From assembly GCA_021828295.1 (NCBI GenBank), contig JAKASF010000008.1, positions 1 through 38,803 on the forward strand: a stretch of DNA of 38,803 nucleotides. The letters are read 5' to 3'. Under the pieces are notes generated by a model that saw nothing but the letters and a program-made list of their open reading frames with translations, was not told the origin of the DNA and did not search any database. How positions within the stretch are numbered: the first letter of the stretch is position 1; each line of letters opens with the position of its first letter. Origin of the DNA: Microcaldota archaeon (GTDB lineage Archaea > Micrarchaeota > Micrarchaeia > Micrarchaeales > CABMGC01). This document shows positions 7,225 through 15,747 of the stretch, one piece after another. The translations under genes and the position numbers were made by a program.

Positions 7225-9588
7225 ATGCCTAATAATAGGGGTGCGCGTAGGGCGGGAAGAGCAAGGGGTAGCAGCAAAAAGGCGCAATCCGCGCTCGAGT
7301 ACCTGCTTACGTACAGCTGGGCGATACTCCTCGTTGCGATTGTAGTTGCAGTCCTCTACCTCTTCGTCTTCGCTCCTTCTAACATCACTCCTACCACATG
7401 CGTCTTCACCGGAGGCACCTACTGCCAGGACATAGTCTTCGGCTCCAACACGGCGCAGACCAGCATGGCGATGTTCCTCACCAACACCCAATCATATGCG
7501 ATCGCGTACCCGCAGGTAACGCTCAACTACAGCGGCACAAGCACAACGGCCTCGTGCTCGCCTAACCTTGTTCTCGAGGGCGGGGCGATAATCTGCAACG
7601 TCAACGTGCCCATAGCCGCCATTGCCCTGGGCTCTCTCGTATCGGGCAAGCTGGTGCTCAGCGCCATACCCTGCCCAGGCGCAGACCTCAGCACATGCTC
7701 CTCGTCATCGAGGCAGTCGTACACAGGAACGTTCAACACGCACGTCTCACCTCTCCTCTCGTCTACGCCTTCCTCTATAGCGGTCACGGTCGGCAACGCA
7801 ACCCAGGCCGCTAACGGGGACCTCGACCCGGTCAACGCCACCGTGCTCCTGCTCGGCAACCCCGCCCAGGGCGCTACCGTTTCGTTCACCCAGTCGAACA
7901 GCTTCGCCACACTCGGGCCCAGCCCCACCAGCACCGACAGCGCCGGAGTGGCGCACGCGCACATCTCAAGCACGCAGACAGGCTACACGCTCATAACAGC
8001 AAACTTCATAGACGACTCCAACACAGTCCTCGTCCAGTTCTACACACCTGCATCGGCCTCGGTCAGCATCTCCCCAAGCATGAAAAGCACCGTCTGCTCA
8101 GGCAACGGCGGCACGCAGGTGCTTACCATAGACGGCTCGAGCTACACATGCTCGCAGCTCCCGGTGAACCTCAACTACAACCAGAACACGCAGCACAGCT
8201 ACACGTGCATCAGCCCCGTCTACGGAGGAACCGGCACGCAGTACGCAGCTACAGGAGCCAGCGGCTGCGGCGCGTCAGGCGGGGCCAGCGGCACCTTCAC
8301 CGTAGGAGCCTCGGGAACGAGCTGCAACCTGTACTGCAGCTACCAGACCCAGTACTATCTCACCAACCAGGCGAGCCCCAGCGCGGGCGGCAGCGTATCG
8401 CCTTCGAGCCAGTGGTACAACTCAGGCACCCAGGTCTCGATCAGCGAGACGCCCAATGCCGGTTACACGTTCACGGGCTGGACAGGCAGCGGCTCCGGCA
8501 GCTACACCGGCTCGTCTTCAAGCAACACGGTAACGATGAACGGCCCGATAACGCAGACGGCAGACTACCAGTCGCTGATTAGCTCTTCCACAACGCTTCT
8601 CTCCACGACCACGCAGTCTTCTTCTTCCACCACCCAGTCCACCTCCATCAGCTCCACCACCACCTACCAGTCCTCCACCACGACGCCCACCACCTACCAG
8701 TCCTCCACCACCGTCAGCCCCACCACCACTATATTTACACCATCCTGCAATACGTGCTACGCAACCACCAATCCCGGCTGCCCTGGCGGTTGCCCATATC
8801 CTTACTACTTCAGCGACGCCTCCTGCGGTGCGCTCTGCCCCGGAAACGTTTGCAGCGGCGGCTATTCCAGCTTCGAGTGCGGCACAACTCCGTACGGCTC
8901 CACCTCCATCAGCTCCACCACCACCATTACGCAAACCTGCAATGGCTCGTACTGCTGCTCAACCGGCACTACAGCGTGCGGCAACACATACTCCTGTCCC
9001 GCCGGCTGGTCGTGCACCGGAGCATGCCAGTGGAAGATCTATGTCGACCCGCTCTCTGGAATATGTGCGGTCGAAGCCTGCGGCGGCGTCTCGAACGGGG
9101 CTACTTATCTGTGCCAACCCGAGAGCAGCACCACCACCTACCAGTCCTCCACCACCGTCGGGTCCACCACCACCGTCTGCGATTCCTCGTTTGCGGGGGC
9201 AACGCCGGTATTGATGGCTGACGGTCAGTACAAAAACATAGAATCGATAAAGCCCGGGGACGCTGTGATGTCTTACGACTTTAAAAGCGGCACGCTTGTG
9301 CCAAACATAGTGGTGCAGGTAGTGAACTTCACCGGAAAGCACGTGTACCTGATAAACGGGGCACTGCAGACGGATGCCGGAGAGCTCTTCTACGTTCGAG
9401 GACAAGGCTGGGTGTCTGCAGCCAACCTTACCGTCGGGGACGGCATCACCGATCCGGTCTCAGGCGGCTACATCCTCGTATCTTCAATCAAAATGAGCGA
9501 CTCAAACACGACCTTCTATGATGCGCTCGGGACCATAAGCAACAACTTCGTTGCCGCAGGCTACCTGAGCGACTTTTGCACTTCGTGA
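7225..9588 (+). CDS. Multidomain surface protein: class III signal peptide, Ig-like and InlB-like modules, Cys-rich modules, Ser/Thr linkers, C-terminal Hint-like domain
   Basis: KKAQSALEYLLTYSWAILLVAIVVAVLYLF class III signal; Big-1-like VNATVLLLGNPAQGATVSF...STDSAGVAHAHISS; InlB-like SAGGSVSPSSQWYNSGTQVSISETPNAGYTFTGWTGSG; C-terminal SFAGATPVLMADGQYKNIESIKPGDAVMSYD Hint block. Confidence 0.85.
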   Translation: MPNNRGARRAGRARGSSKKAQSALEYLLTYSWAILLVAIVVAVLYLFVFAPSNITPTTCVFTGGTYCQDIVFGSNTAQTSMAMFLTNTQSYAIAYPQVTLNYSGTSTTASCSPNLVLEGGAIICNVNVPIAAIALGSLVSGKLVLSAIPCPGADLSTCSSSSRQSYTGTFNTHVSPLLSSTPSSIAVTVGNATQAANGDLDPVNATVLLLGNPAQGATVSFTQSNSFATLGPSPTSTDSAGVAHAHISSTQTGYTLITANFIDDSNTVLVQFYTPASASVSISPSMKSTVCSGNGGTQVLTIDGSSYTCSQLPVNLNYNQNTQHSYTCISPVYGGTGTQYAATGASGCGASGGASGTFTVGASGTSCNLYCSYQTQYYLTNQASPSAGGSVSPSSQWYNSGTQVSISETPNAGYTFTGWTGSGSGSYTGSSSSNTVTMNGPITQTADYQSLISSSTTLLSTTTQSSSSTTQSTSISSTTTYQSSTTTPTTYQSSTTVSPTTTIFTPSCNTCYATTNPGCPGGCPYPYYFSDASCGALCPGNVCSGGYSSFECGTTPYGSTSISSTTTITQTCNGSYCCSTGTTACGNTYSCPAGWSCTGACQWKIYVDPLSGICAVEACGGVSNGATYLCQPESSTTTYQSSTTVGSTTTVCDSSFAGATPVLMADGQYKNIESIKPGDAVMSYDFKSGTLVPNIVVQVVNFTGKHVYLINGALQTDAGELFYVRGQGWVSAANLTVGDGITDPVSGGYILVSSIKMSDSNTTFYDALGTISNNFVAAGYLSDFCTS
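8638..8711 (+). repeat. Ser/Thr linker-coding repeats, first cluster
   Basis: 24-nt unit CACCACCTACCAGTCCTCCACCAC at 8658-8681 and 8688-8711, with a third exact copy at 9132-9155; 27-nt unit TCCACCTCCATCAGCTCCACCACCACC at 8638-8664 with an exact copy at 8899-8925. Confidence 0.9.
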
Positions 9589-9594
9589 TTCCAG

Positions 9595-10413
9595 ATGGAT
9601 TCCGAGTCATCAACGCCAACACAGCCAACGGCTGAAAATGTAGAGACTCCGAGCTTCGGAACAGGTCCGCAGGAAGTCTCTACCGGCAACTCAGCTACTA
9701 GGAGAAAGGTAGCGATGATCTTCATAGTCATGATTGCGATTGCAGCGGTAGCATACTATCTTCTTGCATATAGCGGCCGTGGGGTCCCTGTCTCTACCAC
9801 CTCTTCCGCCAGCACTTCCGCCACCACGTCAATCCAGGTCAGACTTCTTTCACAAAACGCGGTCAATAACTCGCTGCTCGGTTTCTCGCAGCTCGGCCTT
9901 CCAAACGCCTATGGCAGTTACTCCAGCACCCAAGCATCAAATGCGACCACATGCGGGTCTACAATCTCTGCAGTCTACCGCCTGTACGCCCTGCCGGCCA
10001 CCCTGAACGCCACAAACTATTCCATGCTCAACCAATCGCTGCCCTTCGTGGTTTACGAGAATGCGCTCACTTTCGCTTACGCTTTCCCTGCGGCGAAGGC
10101 GCCACAGTCCTGCACCAATATCGAAGGCGTCAGCGGCTTCGCGCAGAGCAACTCGACGCTTAACGTAAGCAACGCGGTCGGCACCGCGGCCTCGCTCATA
10201 GAGCTGGACAACTTCAGCGCGGCGGGGCTGAACGCGACCCATACGCTATACACAGGCCCCATGCCCCATCTCAGCTGGTACGAGGTGGATTTCGCATATC
10301 GAAACGTGCTCGTCTACATCGGCATTTGGGGTTTCACCGGCCACATGGACACAGGCAAACTACTGAATTACTCTAAGGCAGTATACTCAAACCTGCTGGC
10401 TTCATCTTCGTGA
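9595..10413 (+). CDS. Signal-anchored extracellular protein, paralog A
   Basis: Cytoplasmic N-terminus, one TM (VAMIFIVMIAIAAVAYYLLAY), Thr/Ser stalk, about 10 N-x-S/T sequons; homologous to the product of 11118-11840. Confidence 0.8.
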   Translation: MDSESSTPTQPTAENVETPSFGTGPQEVSTGNSATRRKVAMIFIVMIAIAAVAYYLLAYSGRGVPVSTTSSASTSATTSIQVRLLSQNAVNNSLLGFSQLGLPNAYGSYSSTQASNATTCGSTISAVYRLYALPATLNATNYSMLNQSLPFVVYENALTFAYAFPAAKAPQSCTNIEGVSGFAQSNSTLNVSNAVGTAASLIELDNFSAAGLNATHTLYTGPMPHLSWYEVDFAYRNVLVYIGIWGFTGHMDTGKLLNYSKAVYSNLLASSS

Positions 10414-10453
10414 TTTCCTGCGCGCCCACAAATCGTTTATAAAACGTTACTCT

Positions 10454-11014
10454 TTGCTGTTTGTCGGTATTGCGACCCTTGCCATAGCCACGGCCATGTT
10501 GGTCAGCATCCACCTCCCGCCCGCTTCTCTTTACTTCAATCGGGCACTTGTGAACAGCACCTTCGGCGGCGCTTATTCCATAGAGAGCTACAACTGCACT
10601 TCCTCCAGGTACCTGTCCGAGACAGGCATCAGCAAGCTCTGTACAGAGTCGCTAAAAGCCACAAACGCTTCCAACTTATCAGAGCCGGTTTCTTTCATAA
10701 TCGCCTTGTACCTTTTCAACAGTTCGCAGTCGGCAGCCGGGTTTGTCCAGAGGATACCGTTTAACCTAAACTCCACCCCCTGGCCTTCCGCTGTCAAAAT
10801 AGAAAGCGGGAACCTGAGCTCAGAAGGCGCAAGCGTATTCTACTCCAGGGAGCTGCTGCGCTCGGCGCAAGACTACGTAATCACCACCGTATTCATAGAA
10901 AACAGAAGCGTTCTTTTCAGTGTGACAGCCGAAGGTCTAGCAACAACGGTCAGCAACTCAACGCTTGAAAACTATACAATCAGGCTTTCAGACGCGCTAA
11001 TGAGCTCAGGATGA
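10454..11014 (+). CDS. Signal-anchored, sequon-rich secreted protein of unknown function
   Basis: 186 aa from TTG; N-terminal TM (LFVGIATLAIATAMLVSI), about 10 sequons; TTTATAA-like element just upstream. Start codon uncertain. Confidence 0.6.
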   Translation: MLFVGIATLAIATAMLVSIHLPPASLYFNRALVNSTFGGAYSIESYNCTSSRYLSETGISKLCTESLKATNASNLSEPVSFIIALYLFNSSQSAAGFVQRIPFNLNSTPWPSAVKIESGNLSSEGASVFYSRELLRSAQDYVITTVFIENRSVLFSVTAEGLATTVSNSTLENYTIRLSDALMSSG

Positions 11015-11117
11015 GCCACAGGTGACCTTTCTGGCCGATGCGCTTCGGCAAGGCACGCATGCGTAAGCTCTATAAACTTTAAGAGTGCGAATCTGAAGGT
11101 ATGCGATCGTAGATTGA

Positions 11118-11840
11118 ATGAAAAGAAAAACGAAAGGAAAAGCAGACGCATCAGTCATCATAGCCGTTTTAGCCATTCTGGTAGCGGTAGCGGCATATGG
11201 CATTTACTCGCACGGCATTGCGGTTCCCGTATACGCGTCTACCAGTTCGACGCCCCCCGCGCAATCCGGGCTGCTTTCGCAGAGTTTCACCAACACTTCG
11301 CTGCTCAGCTCTCCCATGCAGTTCGGTCTTCCAAGCACGTTCTACGTCCGCTCCGGCCCGAACACCACGTATGTCTCGCCGTGTGGCCAAATATCGCTGG
11401 AGGTATATCACCAGTATCAACTGCCAGCTACTCTAAACGCCACAAACTACTCGAAGCTCAACGAATCAACTCCTATTTTCTTCTACGATCTGGAATTCAC
11501 TTTCAACAAGGTATTCGACAGCACGACCCCTCCAGAATCCTGCACTTACATCGAGGACGTCGGAAACTATGCGCAGAGGAGCTCAACGACCGACGTAAGC
11601 GGTCAGATCGGCACGAGGGCCTCGCTCATAGAGCTGGACAACTTCAGCGCGGCGGGGCTGAACGCGACCCACGTCCCGTACACCGGCCCGACCCCGCACC
11701 TGAGCTGGTACGAGGTAGAATTTACATACAGGAACGTTTTGGTAGTTTGCGGCGAATGGAGCTTCACGGGACAGATGAACCCAGCTGTGCTGGTAAACTG
11801 CTCTAGAAGGATATATGCCAACCTGCTTGCAGCCCCGTGA
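11118..11840 (+). CDS. Signal-anchored extracellular protein, paralog B
   Basis: Shares LPATLNATNYS, ASLIELDNFSAAGLNATH and PHLSWYEV-F-YRNVLV with paralog A. Confidence 0.8.
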   Translation: MKRKTKGKADASVIIAVLAILVAVAAYGIYSHGIAVPVYASTSSTPPAQSGLLSQSFTNTSLLSSPMQFGLPSTFYVRSGPNTTYVSPCGQISLEVYHQYQLPATLNATNYSKLNESTPIFFYDLEFTFNKVFDSTTPPESCTYIEDVGNYAQRSSTTDVSGQIGTRASLIELDNFSAAGLNATHVPYTGPTPHLSWYEVEFTYRNVLVVCGEWSFTGQMNPAVLVNCSRRIYANLLAAP

Positions 11841-11878
11841 GTTCCTGCGCGCAGCAAAAATCAACCGGGCCTCTGGAA

Positions 11879-12934
11879 CTAGTACAGGGCTGTCATCTCC
11901 CTGTGCCTGAAGCGCTTTGGCCTCCTGCCCAACATGAATACCCTGTGGCCGCAGTTCGCGCACCGCATATCTTCTGTGAGGCTCCACTGCTCTATGTCGA
12001 AACCAAACCTGTCGATTACGACTCTGCCGCACCCAGAGCAGTAGGTGTCCTCGTAAGGGTTGCCCGGCGCGTTGCCCACATAGACATAATTCAAGCCGTT
12101 TTTCTTAGCTGTGTCGTAGTGCGCCTTCAGCGTTTCATAGGGGGTTTCGGGAAAGTCGAGCATCTTGTAGTCAGGATGGAAGCGGGTGAACTGTATTGGC
12201 GTGTCTGGCCCAAGATTAGCGGCGACCCACCCGGTCAGATCGTCGCAAGCTTCGAGCGAATCGCCAGCCCTTGGTACGATCAGATCTGTAAGCTCAAGGT
12301 GGATGCCCGCTTTCCTTATTTGGAGCATCGCCTCCTTTATCGGCTCGTCAGACACCACAGCCTCGTATTTGTTTGCAAACTTCATCTCCCCGCTGCCCTT
12401 GTAATTGACCACCGCCGCGTCTATCAGCCCCTTCATCGCCCTGACCGTCTCGCTCGTCATGTAGCCGTTGGTCACCCAGAGGTTCTTCAGTCCCTTCTTG
12501 TGCGCCAGCCTTGCTATATCGAGCGCGTACTCTGCGAATATGGTGGGCTCGTTGTACGTATAGGCTATGCTCTGCGTGTTGTACGCAATAGCCATGTCGA
12601 CCACATCCTCAGGGCCCATCTCCTTGCCCTTTATCTCCCTCTCCTTGCTTATGTTGTGGTTCTGGCAGAAGAGGCAGCCCCAGTTGCACGAGCTCGTGCC
12701 TATGCCGAAGGCGTACGTGCCCGGCATGAAGTGGTTGAACGGCTTCTTCTCTATTGGGTCCACTTGCAGCGCCTCGACCAGGCCGTAGTTGGCGAGGTAG
12801 AGCCTGCCGCCCCTGTTCTGCCTTACGAAGCAGAAGCCGCGAGATCCGTCTGGTATCTTGCAGAGCCTGGCGCACGCCGTGCACTCGACCCTGTTGTCCC
12901 TCAGCTTCCTGTATAGCAGCGCCTCCTTCTCCAT
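11879..12934 (-). CDS. amrS: AmmeMemoRadiSam system radical SAM enzyme
   Basis: GTSSCNWGCLFCQN radical SAM CxxxCxxC motif, N-terminal CTACARLC, C-terminal CSGCG/CANCG zinc motifs characteristic of this family. Confidence 0.88.
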   Translation of the reverse strand: MEKEALLYRKLRDNRVECTACARLCKIPDGSRGFCFVRQNRGGRLYLANYGLVEALQVDPIEKKPFNHFMPGTYAFGIGTSSCNWGCLFCQNHNISKEREIKGKEMGPEDVVDMAIAYNTQSIAYTYNEPTIFAEYALDIARLAHKKGLKNLWVTNGYMTSETVRAMKGLIDAAVVNYKGSGEMKFANKYEAVVSDEPIKEAMLQIRKAGIHLELTDLIVPRAGDSLEACDDLTGWVAANLGPDTPIQFTRFHPDYKMLDFPETPYETLKAHYDTAKKNGLNYVYVGNAPGNPYEDTYCSGCGRVVIDRFGFDIEQWSLTEDMRCANCGHRVFMLGRRPKRFRHREMTALY

Positions 12935-13030
12935 GATAACTCAATGCCTTCCGAAGTATTTAACGCTATCTGCGGGCCGTGTGCGCCTTCGCGAAGAGTG
13001 TTTTTATAAGTTTGATTATTAGGTAGCTGC

Positions 13031-14746
13031 ATGATTGGAAGCGGAAATAGGGGCAAGGGAGCTCCGGCATCTACTGAAGGACGCATGCGCACGCTGCCTT
13101 ACCTTCTGCTCGCTCTCCTTCTGGTCTTCGATTTTGCCTATGCTGTTTTCTTTGCCAGCGGCCCGACGAACCTGAGCGAGGATGATGCATATGCGGACCT
13201 GGCGCTGATGACGGTGCACGGTCAGCTCAACCCAGTCTCCCTTGACTCCGTGCGTGTGCTAGAGTATGTGCCCATCGCCGCGTTTTTCAGCGTCTTTGGC
13301 ACAAATACGCTGGCAGGCAATGCATGGAACATAGTCCTATTCGTGGGAAGCGTGCTTGTCGCATTCCTTATCGGCAGGGAGCTTTACGGGGAGAGGTGCG
13401 GCCTATTATCTGCCCTGTTTCTGAGTTTTTTTGTCCCCGCTGTCAACGGCGCCATAAGGCTCGAGATAAACGAGTCTGTGATGTTCTTCACCGCGCTTGC
13501 AGTTCTCGCCCTCCTGTATGGCCACAACAGGAAGTCGAGAAGATGGATGTTTGCCTCCGGATTCCTGCTCGTCGCGTCGTCGCTCACCATACCCATCGTT
13601 CTCGGCGTGATCCTGTTTGCTGCTGTATACGCTCTCGTCGAGCTCGCCAGGAGGAAGTCAACTCTGGAACTGACAGCGTATCTGGCTGCAGGGGCCCTGT
13701 CCGCGTCCGTGGCTGTGCTCGCGCTTAGCGCTGCGGCTTTTGGAGACCCGCTTGCGCTGGCGCACCTGAATGGTGCATATTACTCAAACCTCACCATGGC
13801 ATCTACCGAATTCGGGGTCATAGGAGCGCCGTTCGCATACACGAACGGCTCTACCAGCAACCTCGTCTACTATATGTCATTCTACCCCGAACAGCTGTTT
13901 GGCTACGGCACCCTGACGAACCTTGCAAGCTACGTGAGCACGGGCCAGAACAACCTCTCCGCACTGGCGCAGATACTTGCGAACACGGGCCTTCCTGCAG
14001 GATATTACTTCTACGCCGCGGTTGCCGGTCTTGCATGCCTGCTTGTCAAGCGTGAACGGCGCATCTATTTCCCGGCCCTATGGCTCATCGTAGGCCTCGC
14101 CTTCCTTCAGTTCGCGCCGCAGGGGCTCTCAATTTCTCCATTCAGATGGATACTGATATTCAGGGACGTAAGGTACCTGTCGCTCGTGGCGGTGCCCGTC
14201 TGCGTGCTAATAGCCATGGCGCTCTCGAGGTTTTCGGGCATCGAGAAACGCAGCGCAAGAGATGGCGCGCCAAAAGAACGTATTGTTTCTTCGGATCGGC
14301 TGCCCAGAGCAGCAATCACGGTCTTGGCTCTTCTCTTCCTCCTGCTCACCTCGCTTTCGATAAACCTGCAGTGGTCCAGCCTGATAAACGCCGAGTACTA
14401 TAGCCTGCATTCCATAGCCGCAGGGTTTGCTGGCACGAACGTCAGCACAAACGTGTATTACCCTTCTGGCGATTACCCGCGCATGATTCTCTATACCGGA
14501 GGCAACAGGTTTCTCAACCTGCAGATGTTCGACGGAATAAGCAACTGCAGCAAGTTCGCCTCAGGCAGTTACCTCATAATCCCAAACGTCTCTGCGGGTT
14601 TCTCCCCTCCGTGGCCCTACGTGGCAAACACCACCGAGTACTGCCCCGGAGCCGTCCTGCTATCGGCCCCCTACGACTCCTCCGCTCCTCCGCAGTTCCA
14701 GCATCAGGTAGCCGAGTACGCCCAACGCCTGTACTTCATCCCCTAA
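13031..14746 (+). CDS. GT-C-type membrane glycosyltransferase-like protein
   Basis: 571 aa polytopic protein, early acidic loop NLSEDDAYADLAL, ArnT/PMT-like topology, soluble C-terminus. Confidence 0.7.
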   Translation: MIGSGNRGKGAPASTEGRMRTLPYLLLALLLVFDFAYAVFFASGPTNLSEDDAYADLALMTVHGQLNPVSLDSVRVLEYVPIAAFFSVFGTNTLAGNAWNIVLFVGSVLVAFLIGRELYGERCGLLSALFLSFFVPAVNGAIRLEINESVMFFTALAVLALLYGHNRKSRRWMFASGFLLVASSLTIPIVLGVILFAAVYALVELARRKSTLELTAYLAAGALSASVAVLALSAAAFGDPLALAHLNGAYYSNLTMASTEFGVIGAPFAYTNGSTSNLVYYMSFYPEQLFGYGTLTNLASYVSTGQNNLSALAQILANTGLPAGYYFYAAVAGLACLLVKRERRIYFPALWLIVGLAFLQFAPQGLSISPFRWILIFRDVRYLSLVAVPVCVLIAMALSRFSGIEKRSARDGAPKERIVSSDRLPRAAITVLALLFLLLTSLSINLQWSSLINAEYYSLHSIAAGFAGTNVSTNVYYPSGDYPRMILYTGGNRFLNLQMFDGISNCSKFASGSYLIIPNVSAGFSPPWPYVANTTEYCPGAVLLSAPYDSSAPPQFQHQVAEYAQRLYFIP

Positions 14747-14799
14747 AACCCATACCTGGAGCAGACATTTAAATACAAGCTAAGAGCATGTGCTAGCGT

Positions 14800-15714
14800 A
14801 TGGAGGGCGCAAACGTAGCGGTAACTGGAGGCGCTGGTTTCATAGGATCCCACCTTGCGGAGAAGCTCTCTAAGAACAACAAGGTCATCGTGCTAGATGA
14901 TTTCTCCAGCGGATCTCTTAATAACATTTCCGCGATCTCGAGCAAGATATCTCTGGCAAAGCGAAATATTGCCAACCTGAAAAGCATAAGGCATGTGTTT
15001 AAAGACTGCGATTCTGTCTTTCATCTCGCTGCAAATCCCGATGTCAGCCTCGGGGGTGTTGATAACTATCTTCAACTTAGAAGAGATGTTATAGGCACGT
15101 ACAATGTTCTTGAAAGTGCAAGGCTGTGCGACGTCGAAACTGTCGTCTTCGCATCATCGTCTACCGTCTATGGGGAAGCGAATAGGATGCCTATCATTGA
15201 GGACTATTCTCCTATGCTCCCAATCTCGTTCTACGGCGCGTCCAAGCTCGCCGGGGAAGCGTACATGTCTGTGTTCTCTAATAACTATGGAATAAACGTT
15301 GTAATACTCAGGTTAGCAAATGTAATAGGCCCCAGATCCAATCACGGTGTAGTTTACCAGTTTGTGAAGCAGCTTGAAAAAGACGGAACAATGACAATAT
15401 TATCCGGAGGCAACCAGAAAAAATCATACTTATATGTAGACGACTGCGTGGACGGCTTCATTACCGCAGCGAAAGCGAATAGGAAAGGCTGCCACACGTA
15501 TAACCTAGGGTCTGCGGACAGCATAACTGTCAAAGAGATCGCAAAGGCCATTTCGGAGGAAGTGGGAATTAAACCGCGTTTCCTGCATAAGCGCGTCTGG
15601 GTTGGGGACGTCCCGTATTTCGAGCTGAGTATAGACCGAATTAAAAAAACCGGTTGGGCACCTAAGCACAGTTCCCTCGAAGCCGTGAAACTCACGGCCA
15701 GATATCTCCACTGA
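14800..15714 (+). CDS. NAD-dependent nucleotide-sugar epimerase/dehydratase (GalE-like)
   Basis: VTGGAGFIGSHLAEKL Rossmann motif, ASSSTVYGEA, SFYGASKLAGE catalytic YxxxK. Confidence 0.92.
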   Translation: MEGANVAVTGGAGFIGSHLAEKLSKNNKVIVLDDFSSGSLNNISAISSKISLAKRNIANLKSIRHVFKDCDSVFHLAANPDVSLGGVDNYLQLRRDVIGTYNVLESARLCDVETVVFASSSTVYGEANRMPIIEDYSPMLPISFYGASKLAGEAYMSVFSNNYGINVVILRLANVIGPRSNHGVVYQFVKQLEKDGTMTILSGGNQKKSYLYVDDCVDGFITAAKANRKGCHTYNLGSADSITVKEIAKAISEEVGIKPRFLHKRVWVGDVPYFELSIDRIKKTGWAPKHSSLEAVKLTARYLH

Positions 15715-15747
15715 ACTGGACCTGCCTACCTGAATTCGGCATAGCGC

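Noticed and set aside
8518-8934. 138-aa Gly-rich ORF on the minus strand (GGGADGGGAV...)
   Set aside because: Mirror of the Ser/Thr-repeat coding region on the plus strand; composition artefact
8638-9155. CRISPR-like repeats
   Set aside because: Repeats are in frame, low complexity and irregularly spaced, coding for Ser/Thr linkers; no spacer structure or cas genes in the window
10454-11014. Pseudogene or remnant between paralogs A and B
   Set aside because: The frame is open with a TM anchor and many sequons and no internal stops; only the start codon is uncertain, so retained as a CDS
11837-12916. 359-aa plus-strand ORF antisense to the radical SAM gene
   Set aside because: Lies opposite a clearly recognisable radical SAM protein; translation has no recognisable motif
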